Shown: one piece after another, positions 8,506 through 16,889 of the stretch | Position numbering within the stretch: position 1 is the stretch's first letter | How the letters are laid out: every line of letters begins with the position of its first letter | From: Deinococcus metalli | GTDB taxonomy: Bacteria > Deinococcota > Deinococci > Deinococcales > Deinococcaceae | Direction: 5' to 3' | DNA length: 64,000 bases | NCBI RefSeq assembly: GCF_014201805.1 | Contig: NZ_JACHFK010000005.1 | Coordinates: forward strand, 50,001-114,000 | Notes under the pieces: model-generated | Databases searched by the model: none | What the model was told of the DNA's origin: nothing | What the model saw: the letters and a program-made list of their open reading frames with translations, nothing else | Translations under genes and position numbers: made by a program

Positions 8506-9416
8506 CGCTGACCAGCACCCTGCTGTGGCAGCCGCTGACGGCGGCGCTGCTCGCGGCGGCCGTGGCGTTCGTGGTGGGCGTGGCCGTCGGGCTGTTCAAG
8601 GGACAGTCCGGCTGGGCGCTGCTGCGCGGCCTGGAGGCGGGCGCGCTGCTGCTCGTCGGAACCTTCCTGACGCGGCTGGTCATCGCCTTTCTGCTGAGCC
8701 GCGCGCCGCACCCGGAGCGGGCGGCTTTCGTGCTCGGCTGGGCGTTCCTGCTGTGGCCCGGCATCATCGACACCATTCCCGCGCTGCTGGGCCACCGCTG
8801 GCTGACCACGCCGGAGCACCTCCTGACTCTGGCCACGCTGGTGGGCGGCGGCGTGGGCTTCATGAACGGCCTGTGGGGCATCCACGGCTGGGCGGGCATC
8901 CTTACCTTCCCGCTGAACGTCACGTGGGGCCTGGCCGGCAACACGACCGGCCTGCTGCTGCACCTCGTCAATGTCGCGTGGGGGCAGCACAGCGGCGAGA
9001 CCCGCACGGAAGCGCACCGCTACGCCTCGGGCTTCCGCCTGAAGGGCACCTACGGCTTCACGCAGGGCTGCGTCATGAGCAACACCTCGAAGAGCCTGTC
9101 CGGCCACGAATTCGTGCACGTCGTCCAGAACCTGGTGGCCGGGCCGTACTACGTGCTGTCATACGTGGCGTGGATGGTGCTGCTGTTCGTGCCGGGGATG
9201 ATCGCCGGGCTGCTCAGCAAGAGGGGCGGTCTGGCCGACGGCATCGAGGGTTACACCTACGACAGCAACCCCTGGGAGGCCGTGGCCTACGCCAGCGGCG
9301 GCAGCCACTCCCCGAAGATCTCGCTGGGGCCGGTGTGGACAGTCGTGCTGGGCGTGGCGCTCGTCGGCGTGTTCGTGTGGCTGAGCTGGAAGGTCATTCC
9401 CTGGGGCTGGCAGTGA
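8502..9416 (+). CDS. Polytopic membrane protein with HExxH motif
   Basis: The protein has 304 residues. I see about five hydrophobic segments in the first 160, another around 215-240 and a last one at 280-300. Between them lies a cytoplasmic or lumenal loop with GHEFVHVVQN at about residue 200, followed by GPYY, SYVAW and NPWEAVAYA. HExxH with a following Gln resembles zinc-metallopeptidase helices and the HELTHVVQQ of eCIS-linked DUF4157 proteins. Function is unknown. It is translationally coupled to gpI, so it belongs to the injection-system operon. It could be a membrane protease, an immunity factor or an assembly factor. Confidence 0.75.
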   Translation: MTLTSTLLWQPLTAALLAAAVAFVVGVAVGLFKGQSGWALLRGLEAGALLLVGTFLTRLVIAFLLSRAPHPERAAFVLGWAFLLWPGIIDTIPALLGHRWLTTPEHLLTLATLVGGGVGFMNGLWGIHGWAGILTFPLNVTWGLAGNTTGLLLHLVNVAWGQHSGETRTEAHRYASGFRLKGTYGFTQGCVMSNTSKSLSGHEFVHVVQNLVAGPYYVLSYVAWMVLLFVPGMIAGLLSKRGGLADGIEGYTYDSNPWEAVAYASGGSHSPKISLGPVWTVVLGVALVGVFVWLSWKVIPWGWQ

Positions 9417-9556
9417 AGGTCCGGTGGGAAGACTGCCCGTCATGCGCCCACCTCCAGCCCCTGCCCGGGGAGAACACGATGTCCGGTGACGATCCGTTCA
9501 TGAGCCTGCCCGGCCGCCAGAGGTGTGGTGTGCGGCCACGCCTGCCCGTATCGTGA
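9413..9556 (+). CDS. Possible 47-residue CxxC protein
   Basis: A GTG at 9413 overlaps the upstream stop in GTGA and opens a 47-codon frame with DCPSCAH near its start. The coupling arrangement is the same as for the real genes before it. The frame is short and the sequence has no recognisable family, so it may be non-coding. Confidence 0.3.
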   Translation: MKVRWEDCPSCAHLQPLPGENTMSGDDPFMSLPGRQRCGVRPRLPVS

Positions 9557-9594
9557 AGCTCACGCTGTCCTGACGCCCTTCCCCTGGAGGACCC

Positions 9595-10539
9595 ATGCCC
9601 GGAGCGTTCACCATCACCACCGCGACCAACACCGTGACCCTCGGCCCGGATCGGCAGGGCGAGGCGACCTTCGTGGTCACCAACGTCAGTGGCCGTCCCA
9701 TGCAGGGCCGCGCCCTGCTGGAATGGCAGCCCAGGGCCACGGATCGGGCCGCCTGGGCGGCCGTGCAGGGTGACGGCGAGCGGGTCTTCCCGATCGCGGG
9801 CACCCAGCAGTACACGGTGAAGTTCACCCTGCCGCCCAGCGCGCCGGTCGGGCAGCACATCCTGCGGCTGGACATGCAGGACGTGGCCTCCCCGGACGAC
9901 GTGGTGCAGGGCCAGAGCGTGACCCTTCAGGTGGCGCCGCCGCCCCCCCCCAAGCCATTTCCGTGGTGGGTGGTGATCGTGGCCGCCGTGATCCTTCTGG
10001 GCGGCCTGGGTGCGTACCTGCTGCTCGGCAACCGGCAGGTGGCGGTGCCGGCCGTGGCCGGCCAGAGCCTCGTGAAGGCGCAGGAGCTGATTGCGGCGGC
10101 CGGGCTGAAGGTCGCGGATACGCCCAAGCAGGAAAGCAGCGACACCGTCGCGCAGGGACTGGTGATCCGCACCGAGCCGGAGCAGGGGACGAAGCAGGCG
10201 AAGGGCACGGCCGTTACCCTGGTCGCGTCGAACGGCCCGGCCAGTTTCCCCATGCCGAATGTCGTGGGCAGCGCGGCGTCAGCAGCCGTGATCGCGCTGC
10301 AACAGGCCGGGATCGTGAAGTTCAGCCTCAACCGCCTCTACTCGAACACGGTGCCCGCAGAGCAGGTCATCAGCACGAACCCGGATGCCGGTCAACCGGT
10401 CACGAAGGCGAGCGAGGTCAGCGTGGCCGTGTCCGTCGGCCCCTGCCCGCCCTTGCAGTGCCACATCAAGTTCCCCCCGGTGCTCATCGATCCGAACATC
10501 AGGGTGACGCCTGAAATGCTCCGACCGCCCTCACCGTGA
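9595..10539 (+). CDS. Membrane-anchored protein with Ig-like and two PASTA domains
   Basis: The gene follows a good ribosome site (CTGGAGGA). The 314-residue product has an N-terminal beta-sandwich-like domain (1-115), a proline linker, a single membrane segment (about 123-143), and two PASTA repeats. The repeats are VPAVAGQSLVKAQELIAAAG (about 150-215) and MPNVVGSAASAAVIALQQAG (about 216-285). PASTA domains bind peptidoglycan or muropeptides. There is no kinase or transglycosylase domain, so this is a wall-binding anchor. Its place next to the injection system suggests a role in tethering or release, which is inference. Confidence 0.8.
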   Translation: MPGAFTITTATNTVTLGPDRQGEATFVVTNVSGRPMQGRALLEWQPRATDRAAWAAVQGDGERVFPIAGTQQYTVKFTLPPSAPVGQHILRLDMQDVASPDDVVQGQSVTLQVAPPPPPKPFPWWVVIVAAVILLGGLGAYLLLGNRQVAVPAVAGQSLVKAQELIAAAGLKVADTPKQESSDTVAQGLVIRTEPEQGTKQAKGTAVTLVASNGPASFPMPNVVGSAASAAVIALQQAGIVKFSLNRLYSNTVPAEQVISTNPDAGQPVTKASEVSVAVSVGPCPPLQCHIKFPPVLIDPNIRVTPEMLRPPSP

Positions 10540-11018
10540 ATCCGCGTGTGTTCTTCGTGCTGCTGGCCGTGCTGGTCATGGCCGCCTACGTGGCCGCCGG
10601 TCTGGGCCTGACCCGGCACGATCCGGCCACGGACGCGGATACCCGGCCAGAGATGCCCGCGTGGACACAGGGCCTGGGTGGGCGGCTGGTGCGCCACAGA
10701 CCCGTGCAGGACGCCGACATCCAGGCGGTGCTGGGCTCCTGCCCCGATCCGAAAGTGCTGTCGCTGGGAGCTGGGCAGAGCTGCTCGTACCTGCTACGCG
10801 TCCTGCCACGAACCAGCGCTGTGACCCGTGACCTCCACCTGCAAAGCCCGCAGCCCTTCCAGGTGCAGCTGGTCTACGGCGACCTGCACGGCAAGCCGGA
10901 CGCGGCCAAGGTCAAGGACGGGCGCTACGACGTGATCGTGGACGTCTCCCGCGACGGCGCGCAGGTGATCGTGACCTGTCTGCAGACGGCGTGCAGCGTC
11001 CAGCAGGGCGGGCCGTAG
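10536..11018 (+). CDS. Secreted or membrane-tethered hypothetical protein
   Basis: The GTG start overlaps the PASTA gene stop. The 160-residue product has a hydrophobic N-terminal segment (about residues 5-25) that is probably a signal anchor. An extracytoplasmic domain with four Cys follows (SCPD, QSCSYL, VTCLQTACS), probably forming two disulfides. I do not recognise the family. Co-translation with the PASTA gene suggests a shared envelope role. Confidence 0.65.
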   Translation: MNPRVFFVLLAVLVMAAYVAAGLGLTRHDPATDADTRPEMPAWTQGLGGRLVRHRPVQDADIQAVLGSCPDPKVLSLGAGQSCSYLLRVLPRTSAVTRDLHLQSPQPFQVQLVYGDLHGKPDAAKVKDGRYDVIVDVSRDGAQVIVTCLQTACSVQQGGP

Positions 11019-11021
11019 GGG

Positions 11022-11690
11022 CTACACCCGCAGGCGGATGCTCTTCACGGTGGCCACCGCCCCGCCGATCAGCAGCAGCACCCCCCAGACGAACGCGAGG
11101 ATGGCGACCACGATCGCGCCGATGGCGTCGGTCACGCTGACCAGCAGGCCCGGCACCAAGGCGTGCAGCCACCCCAGCAGCAGGCCGCTGACGACCGATG
11201 TCAGAATCAGCAGGATCAGGCTGCGGTTTTGCAGGAAGCGCTGCTGGGCCAGCACCAGCAGGATCACGAAGGCCAGTTTCAGGGTCATCAGCAGGGCCAG
11301 GGTGGTGGCGGCCCCGGAACGGTCGAAGTGCCCGAACAGTCCCAGGTACACGGGAAAGCCGAAGAAGGACAGCAGCAGGCCCAGCATGACGGTCAGCGTC
11401 ACGAAGGCCGTGAGGCCCAGCACGATCACGCCGAGCAGCAAGAGCAGCGACAGCAGCAGCGTCACGAGGCCCTGCACCCGGCCCTGCACCCGCTCCGGGA
11501 GCACCAGTGCCAGACCCATCAGCACGACGTTGTACAGCAGCACGCCGTCGATCAGCGCCAGCGAGCGCACGCCGAAGCCCGGTCGCGCCTGACCGCCCGC
11601 GAGCAGGAACGACTGCCCCAGTTCGATCAGCACGACCAGCAGCGAGCACAGCGCCGCGCCGAGAAAGAAGGGTCTGCGCAGGGTGTCCAT
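11022..11690 (-). CDS. Six-helix integral membrane protein
   Basis: The 222-residue product is almost entirely hydrophobic, with about six membrane segments and short loops. It has no motif that identifies a transporter or enzyme. A TACGAT -10-like box ends 5 nt before the ATG (11696-11701 on the minus strand), so the mRNA is probably leaderless. It converges with the gene at 10536-11018, with only 3 bp between stops. Confidence 0.65.
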   Translation of the reverse strand: MDTLRRPFFLGAALCSLLVVLIELGQSFLLAGGQARPGFGVRSLALIDGVLLYNVVLMGLALVLPERVQGRVQGLVTLLLSLLLLLGVIVLGLTAFVTLTVMLGLLLSFFGFPVYLGLFGHFDRSGAATTLALLMTLKLAFVILLVLAQQRFLQNRSLILLILTSVVSGLLLGWLHALVPGLLVSVTDAIGAIVVAILAFVWGVLLLIGGAVATVKSIRLRV

Positions 11691-11695
11691 GCGTC

Positions 11696-11701
11696 ATCGT
11701 A
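11696..11701 (-). promoter_or_regulatory. -10 box of a leaderless-type promoter
   Basis: On the minus strand the hexamer TACGAT lies 5 nt upstream of the ATG at 11690. A -10 this close puts the transcription start on or next to the start codon. No -35 is evident. Confidence 0.4.
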
Positions 11702-11711
11702 CGCGGCGCGG

Positions 11712-13667
11712 CTACTTGACCTGAATGGCCTGCACGATGGATTTGCTGGACCTGTTGTCGAAGTACACCCGACCGATCACGCGCAGTTCGGTGTACACCC
11801 GGTCCGGCCGTCTGCGGACCGAGAGCGGCAACTGAATGTGCAGGTGTGGCCCCTGAGTCGTGAAGGTGATGGGGGAGCTGGCGATCCGGGCATCCCAGAC
11901 GTCCATGTCGGGCACCGCCACGCGGACCGGGTGCCCGTCTGGGCCGGTGTAGTACAGCTCATACGAGAACTCGGCCCGGACCGCCCGCGCGCCGTTGGGC
12001 ACCGTGTCGATGGTGAGGTCGCAGCGGTGCGGGCCCGCGCCGGCCAGCAGCACGTCGCCCGGTTGACCGGCGTGTACGCAGCGATCCAGCGTCCAGCCAG
12101 TGAAGGTCGGGGCCTGATTCGTGGGGGGCGTGGAACCGCCCGTCGAAGCGTTCTTCAGGTAGTGGTACACCTGATTCACGAACAGCATGGAATCCACGAA
12201 GTAATAGTCGGCCACGTTGGTGTTCGTGGCGGGCCGCGAGCGGATCACCTTGACGTCCAGGTGGAAGTGCGGCCCGAAGGAGATGTTGCACGCGCCGCCA
12301 CCCTGACTGGACACGTAGCCCAGCAGTTGCCCCGCCTTCACGGTGTCGCCCGCCCTGACCTGCAGGCGGCAGGAATTCAGGTGCAGGTAGCGCATGACCA
12401 CATCGTTGGCATAGCCGCTGGCATCCGTGAAGCGGCCCAGGGTGATTTCCACCGCTCCGCCTGGCCGGACGCTGCTGCCCGGCAGGCGGTGCGCCGAATT
12501 CACGACGCCGGGCAGCATGGCATAGATGGGCTGGCCCGGCAGGGCGTGAAAATCCGTGCCCTCGTGCTGCCAGCCGGGAATGTTGTAACACGGGGCGCGG
12601 GCACCGAATACCCAGCCGTGGGCACCGTGCGAGGCGTCGGTTCCGTCGACGCTCACGATGTTCGCCTGGCACGACCCGGTGGTCTGGATCGCCCGGAACA
12701 GCGGCGTGTCGTTCGACGGGGTGTAGCCGTTCTTGCGGCCCAGGTTGCCGTCGCTGATGGCCTGCGCCGGATCCTTGAACACGTCCTGCGCGAGCCTGAA
12801 CCCGGCCAGGATGTCCTTCAGGGGGGGGCGGTTCAGCACGATCCGCGCGGGGCGGTCGGGATAGAACGGCGAGTCGATCTGCGTCCAGCGCAGGCTGGAG
12901 TTCTGCACCGTGACCTGCTTCGCCAGAGGACCGCCGGGCGGCACCGCCGCGCCATACGACTGCTCGAGGTACTCGTCGCCGTACACGGTGGGATTCAGGG
13001 CAGGAAACGTACGGTACAGCTCGAAGGACAGTGCCTCGTCCTTGATGGCCGCGTTTCCGGTCGAAAAGTTCAGCAGGATTTTGCCGCCCTCGGTCACGGT
13101 CTTGCTGACCTGCAAGTCAGCCGGAATCTGGTCGAACACCACGCGGTAATCGTCCTCGGCGGGCGCTCCAGTGTCTGGGGTCAGCAGGTCGCTGTTCACC
13201 TCGATGGTGAAGTGGCTCTGCCGCTCAAGCAGCGGCATCACGACCGTCAGCTTGGGCGAGCTGTCAAAGCCGTTTTGCGTCACCGCTTGGTTCGTCAGCG
13301 CGATCGAGCCCTTCCCACTCAACAGCGAGACCTTGTTCCCCAGGTAGGACACGGTACCCGCCGCCAGTACCTCCTTTACGTCGATGGGAGCGGCAGCGAC
13401 AGTCATAGCCGTGGCTGCGGTGAAGACCCCGCTGCGGGCCAGATAGGTGGCCACGTTGGCTGTCTGGAGGCTCGTGGCTGGCTGGGTGCCCAGGCCCTGC
13501 CAGCGCGCCACGGACGCCGCGACGCGGCTGCGGGCGACGGCCCCGCCGGGCACGGACACCGGAACACTGAAGTTCACCAGCATCATCCCTGGATCCTGGG
13601 CGGCTCCCGTGCCGTGCAGCGCTGCGAGAGCGAGGGGCAGGCAGAGCCGGAAGGCCGCAAGCTTCAT
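11712..13667 (-). CDS. Secreted M23-family metallopeptidase
   Basis: I start this at the ATG at 13667, which has GGAGG just upstream and opens with a signal peptide (MKLAAFRLCLPLALAALHG, cleaved near GAAQ). The mature protein is about 630 residues. The LytM/M23 core lies at about residues 360-475, with the zinc-site motif HEGTDFHAL, then YLHLNSC and PHFHLDV. M23 enzymes cut peptidoglycan cross-bridges. Residues 25-350 and the C-terminal 150 have no recognised fold. A longer open frame runs to 13841 but lacks a ribosome site. The nearby injection system and PASTA protein make a wall-remodelling link possible. Confidence 0.85.
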   Translation of the reverse strand: MKLAAFRLCLPLALAALHGTGAAQDPGMMLVNFSVPVSVPGGAVARSRVAASVARWQGLGTQPATSLQTANVATYLARSGVFTAATAMTVAAAPIDVKEVLAAGTVSYLGNKVSLLSGKGSIALTNQAVTQNGFDSSPKLTVVMPLLERQSHFTIEVNSDLLTPDTGAPAEDDYRVVFDQIPADLQVSKTVTEGGKILLNFSTGNAAIKDEALSFELYRTFPALNPTVYGDEYLEQSYGAAVPPGGPLAKQVTVQNSSLRWTQIDSPFYPDRPARIVLNRPPLKDILAGFRLAQDVFKDPAQAISDGNLGRKNGYTPSNDTPLFRAIQTTGSCQANIVSVDGTDASHGAHGWVFGARAPCYNIPGWQHEGTDFHALPGQPIYAMLPGVVNSAHRLPGSSVRPGGAVEITLGRFTDASGYANDVVMRYLHLNSCRLQVRAGDTVKAGQLLGYVSSQGGGACNISFGPHFHLDVKVIRSRPATNTNVADYYFVDSMLFVNQVYHYLKNASTGGSTPPTNQAPTFTGWTLDRCVHAGQPGDVLLAGAGPHRCDLTIDTVPNGARAVRAEFSYELYYTGPDGHPVRVAVPDMDVWDARIASSPITFTTQGPHLHIQLPLSVRRRPDRVYTELRVIGRVYFDNRSSKSIVQAIQVK

Positions 13668-14106
13668 GTGAACCTCCGATCTGTGGGCGCGCGTCCGCCC
13701 AGGTGACGCTTTTGATCCTCTTCGCAGGCATTCCACATTTCCGTCCACACACCGCCCTGTCCTGGCCGGACTGAATTGAAGAGCGGTAGGGATCGCTGAG
13801 TGCCAAAACAACACCTTATGAGGCGGCGGGGCACGCGCCACGTGCCCTTAGCATGTCAGTGGACTCATGATCAGCCCATGATCGCCCAGTTCTGCCGGAT
13901 GACATGGAATGTCCCTCGGAAGGTCACTGTTACCCGTCCTGACCTCGTGTCCTGTCACCTGCGGCTGGTACCACGCCGTGCCACCACGGCCTAGATGACC
14001 ATCCAAAAGGTCGCACTATTCGCCACCAGGAGTCATTTCCGACATGCTGTAGGGCAATGGCCATTGGGTGGTTCTCTTACTCGCTCCAGCAGTTCAGTTC
14101 TGCGCG
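13668..14106. other. Non-coding gap between minus-strand genes
   Basis: No convincing gene is present. The frames that are open here have no ribosome site and no recognisable protein features. A perfect 12-bp palindrome (CAATGGCCATTG) lies at 14055-14066, downstream of the SDR gene. The upstream half must hold the promoter of the M23 gene, but I cannot place it. Confidence 0.5.
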
Positions 14107-14862
14107 CTAGCGCGTGTATGAGGCGCCATTGAGATCCAGGGTGGCGCCGGTCATGTGCCGGGCCAGCCCGGAGGCCAGGAAGGCCACGGTGTTCGCGACC
14201 TCCTCCGGGGGCACGACGTCCCCCATGGGAATGTCTCGCGCGATTTCTGCCGCGTGCTCACGAAGGTAGGCTGCAGCCATATCTGTTCGCACCCATCCTG
14301 GAGCGACGGCGTAAGACAGGATGTTCTCATGGGCGTACCCACGGGCGATAGATCGGGTGAGCGCAACCACAGCGCCCTTAGAGGCTGCGTAGTGCATGGC
14401 GTCGGGGTTGTCCCCTCGGAAGGCCGCGCGGCTGGCGATATTGATCAGAATCCCGCCCTGCCTTGTCCGGAAGTGCAGGATCGCCTCACGGCAAAGGTCA
14501 GCCACGGCCATCAGGTTGACTTGCAGCGTGCGGGCCCAGGTAATGCTCCATTCGTCGAGAGGGTCGTCCACACTCACACTGGGCGCAATGCCGGCGTTGT
14601 TGACCAGCACGTCCACCCGTCCCTGCCACGCTACGGCTTCCCGGAACAGTGCTGCTCCCGCCCCGGCCTGGGTGAGATCCGCGCCCAGAGCGGTCGCCTG
14701 CTCCCTGCCTATGTCTTGGACAATGCGGTGCGCCTCATCGGCGCTGTGCCCATAGTGCACGATGACTTTGGCTCCCGCAGCGGTGAGCGTCCGGGACGTC
14801 GCTTCGCCGATCCCACGCGAACCGCCGGTCACCAGAACGACTTTTCCCGTCAAGTTGAGCAT
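14107..14862 (-). CDS. SDR-family oxidoreductase (FabG-like)
   Basis: This 251-residue protein is a classical short-chain dehydrogenase. It shows the cofactor motif TGGSRGIG (12-19), NNAG near residue 90, the catalytic YAASK near 160, and a C-terminal LDLNG. The residues after the second beta strand (VHYGHS) do not clearly decide NADH versus NADPH. It is a lone gene. Substrate cannot be told. Confidence 0.88.
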   Translation of the reverse strand: MLNLTGKVVLVTGGSRGIGEATSRTLTAAGAKVIVHYGHSADEAHRIVQDIGREQATALGADLTQAGAGAALFREAVAWQGRVDVLVNNAGIAPSVSVDDPLDEWSITWARTLQVNLMAVADLCREAILHFRTRQGGILINIASRAAFRGDNPDAMHYAASKGAVVALTRSIARGYAHENILSYAVAPGWVRTDMAAAYLREHAAEIARDIPMGDVVPPEEVANTVAFLASGLARHMTGATLDLNGASYTR

Positions 14863-15214
14863 GGCGTTTATTGTGCCGGTTCCTAGCCTCTCAGCGACTG
14901 GCTCGACGATCTCGAACGCAGAGCGCCAGAACCGTTCGTGACGGCCCAGGGGCCGCGCAGTCTCCGGCGGTCGCTACAGGCTGCCGTGATTGTGGAGCAG
15001 TCAAACCGGCGCACAAACTCTGACGGGATGTGGCAAGTGCCGGCTTCGTTGAGCCTGATCAGATGGTGGAAACGCAACGAACGTGCCTTAGGTGTGCCTT
15101 AGACCTGCCATGACACCGTAGGCCAGGTCATGACACCAGATGGAGAACACAGTTTCCGCACTGATAAATAGTTCGTCTGGCACGACTGTTTTGGTAGATG
15201 CACAGTTCCAAGCT

Positions 15215-15263
15215 GCCAACTACGGATCAGAGGGCTAGGGGTTTGAATCCTTTCGGGCACACC
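15215..15263 (+). pseudogene. Degenerate tRNA 3' half (tRNA-Arg-like)
   Basis: The sequence reads as the end of a tRNA. TACGGA is anticodon-loop-like, a T-arm follows with stem AGGGG/CCTTT and loop TTTGAAT (15237-15253), and then an acceptor strand CGGGCAC and ACC (15254-15263). The matching 5' acceptor strand (GTGCCCG) and D-arm are not present upstream, and the anticodon stem does not pair. Such 3' halves are left where elements integrate into tRNA genes. No integrase is visible in the window. Confidence 0.5.
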
Positions 15264-15271
15264 GTCAGAAC

Positions 15272-15295
15272 CCCCCGTCATAGACGGGGGTTTTT
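15272..15295 (+). terminator. Rho-independent terminator
   Basis: An 8-bp stem (CCCCCGTC/GACGGGGG) with a 3-nt loop is followed by TTTTT on the plus strand. It sits 8 nt after the tRNA-like remnant, as a terminator of that former tRNA gene would. It also insulates the ABC operon downstream. Confidence 0.85.
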
Positions 15296-15500
15296 CATTG
15301 TTGTCGTAAGGCGAGGGGTGCCCGGTCGGCACGCTAAAAGACAGCAGAGGACCTGTGGACCGCAAAGGAGCTGACACCATCCTGAGCCAGGCAGCGGCTT
15401 GCGGAAGTGGGCGACCCGCTGAGCCGCTGCTCTCCTGTGTCCTGGACGCGGATCACGGTACATACCGCCGCGATCGGTCCATGTCCGGCGCCGGCTGGAC

Positions 15501-15529
15501 TTGCCAAAAATCAGAACGCGTATTATATT
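15501..15529 (+). promoter_or_regulatory. Promoter of the C-glycoside uptake operon
   Basis: TTGCCA (15501-15506) and TATATT (15524-15529) are separated by 17 bp, a good sigma-70-type pair. The operator at 15528-15544 overlaps the -10 edge, so a bound repressor would block transcription. The first gene starts at 15638. Confidence 0.7.
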
Positions 15530-15544
15530 TGATCAAACATCAAA
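15528..15544 (+). promoter_or_regulatory. Operator copy 1, TTTGATCAAACATCAAA
   Basis: It consists of a perfect 10-bp palindrome TTTGATCAAA followed by a third half-site CATCAAA. The same 17 bp recur at 22007-22023 and in inverted, slightly changed form at 28044-28059. A degenerate core lies before the GntR gene. I infer it is the binding site of that GntR/FCD regulator. Confidence 0.75.
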
Positions 15545-15637
15545 AAAGCCCGATCAGCAGGGCTGGACTCACCGGCCTCCCTGCTGTCTCCCGCACGCAG
15601 GTGCCGTCCTTGCGCCCACTCCACCCGGAGGTCGTCC

Positions 15638-16885
15638 ATGAAACGTCTGACCGCACTGCTCGCCCTGACCGCCCTGCTCAGCACGCCGGCCCTCGCCCAG
15701 AGCGGCAGCATCCGCCTGATCGCCCAGGCCGGAGAACAGGGCAATCCCACCATGCAGGCCCTAGTGGACGCGTTCATGAAGAAGTACCCGAACGTCAAGG
15801 TCACGACCGAGTTCTACCCGATCGGCACGACCTACCCGCAGGTGCTCCGCACGCAGCTGCAGGGCGGCAACGCGCCGGATCTGTTCTACGTCACGGCCGG
15901 CTCGGGTGGGCAGGTCTCGGTCATGCCCTTCCTGGACTCCGGGTACGTGGCTGACCTGAGCCCGCGCCCGTGGGCGAAGACCGCCATCCCCACCCGGTCC
16001 CGCGCGCTGTACTGGAAGGGGACGCAGCTCGCCGCCGTGCCGCTCGGCATGACGCCCATCGCGGCGGTCTACAACGTCGATCTGCTCAAGACCCTGGGCA
16101 TCAGCGTGCCGACCACCATGCCGGAGCTCCTCAAGACCTGCACCGTCATCAAGGGCAAGGGCAAGAGCATGTTCACGCTGGCCGGCGCCAACCCGCAGAA
16201 CGCCGGACTGCTCGCCGCGACCCTGGCCGAGAGTTACGTCCTGAGCAGCGATCCCCAGTGGAACGCCAAGCGGACGGCCGGCACGGTGACCTTCGCCGGC
16301 AGCCCGGCGTGGAAGCGCACCCTGAACGCGCTGCTGGACATGAACAAGGCCGGCTGCTTCATCCCGGGTGTCGAGGGTGCGGACATCCCGCAGGCCGCGC
16401 CCGCGATGGCCAACGGCGACGCCCTGGCCTTCGTGGTGCCCACCGGCGCCATCTCGGCCCTGAAAGGTATCAACCCGAAACTTAACCTCGGGGCCTTCGT
16501 GCTGCCCGGGCCTACGGCGAGCGCCACCGCCATCGCCGTGTCGCCCACCGACGCGCTGGCCATCTCCAAGAATTCCAAGAACCTGCCGGCCGCGCTGGCG
16601 TTCGCGGACTTCGTGGCCAGCGGCGGCGGCTCGGAGCTGTACACCAAGGTCACGGGCGATCTCTCGGTGCAACAGGCGACGACCGGCAAGAACCTGCCCC
16701 CGGAACTCAGTGGCATCTCGGCCGCCCTGACCAAGACCTCGCGGGTGTTCCCGCTGATCCAGGTGGAATGGAAGAACGGCGAGGTCTACACCGCGCTCGG
16801 CGAGGGCATCCAGGGCCTGCTCACCGGTCAGATCAGCGTGGACGCCCTGCTCGCCCGCATGGACGCGGCCTGGAACCGCAAGTAA
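15638..16885 (+). CDS. ABC sugar transporter substrate-binding protein
   Basis: The 415-residue product has a clear signal peptide (MKRLTALLALTALLSTPALA) and the fold of extracellular binding proteins family 1 (QALVDAFMKKYPNVKVTTEF split at its middle, then NAPDLFYV). A GGAGG ribosome site precedes the ATG. It would deliver a sugar or glycoside to the two permeases downstream. Lack of a lipobox suggests it is periplasmic rather than lipid-anchored. Given the C-glycoside enzymes in the same operon, the ligand may be an intact glycoside; this is inference. Confidence 0.9.
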   Translation: MKRLTALLALTALLSTPALAQSGSIRLIAQAGEQGNPTMQALVDAFMKKYPNVKVTTEFYPIGTTYPQVLRTQLQGGNAPDLFYVTAGSGGQVSVMPFLDSGYVADLSPRPWAKTAIPTRSRALYWKGTQLAAVPLGMTPIAAVYNVDLLKTLGISVPTTMPELLKTCTVIKGKGKSMFTLAGANPQNAGLLAATLAESYVLSSDPQWNAKRTAGTVTFAGSPAWKRTLNALLDMNKAGCFIPGVEGADIPQAAPAMANGDALAFVVPTGAISALKGINPKLNLGAFVLPGPTASATAIAVSPTDALAISKNSKNLPAALAFADFVASGGGSELYTKVTGDLSVQQATTGKNLPPELSGISAALTKTSRVFPLIQVEWKNGEVYTALGEGIQGLLTGQISVDALLARMDAAWNRK

Positions 16886-16889
16886 GCGT

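Larger units (their letters stand above)
14863..15500. other. Gap with lower GC content and tRNA debris
   Basis: This stretch carries no credible gene. It is less GC-rich than its surroundings and contains the degenerate tRNA 3' half and the terminator listed separately. Short duplicated words occur near 15086 (GTGCCTTAG twice in tandem). It separates the injection-system side from the catabolic island. Confidence 0.5.

Noticed and set aside
11163..13706. 847-codon plus-strand frame opposite the membrane protein and M23 genes
   Set aside because: Gln/His/Arg-rich antisense frame without family features; the M23 catalytic motifs are on the other strand.
13800..13994. 64-codon plus-strand frame in the gap after the M23 gene
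   Set aside because: No ribosome site, no promoter and no protein features.
14055..14066. Perfect palindrome CAATGGCCATTG
   Set aside because: Short and isolated downstream of a gene, with no second copy or promoter; chance cannot be excluded.
15086..15105. Tandem GTGCCTTAG words as a possible attachment core
   Set aside because: The copies are too short and adjacent; no matching distant copy was noticed.
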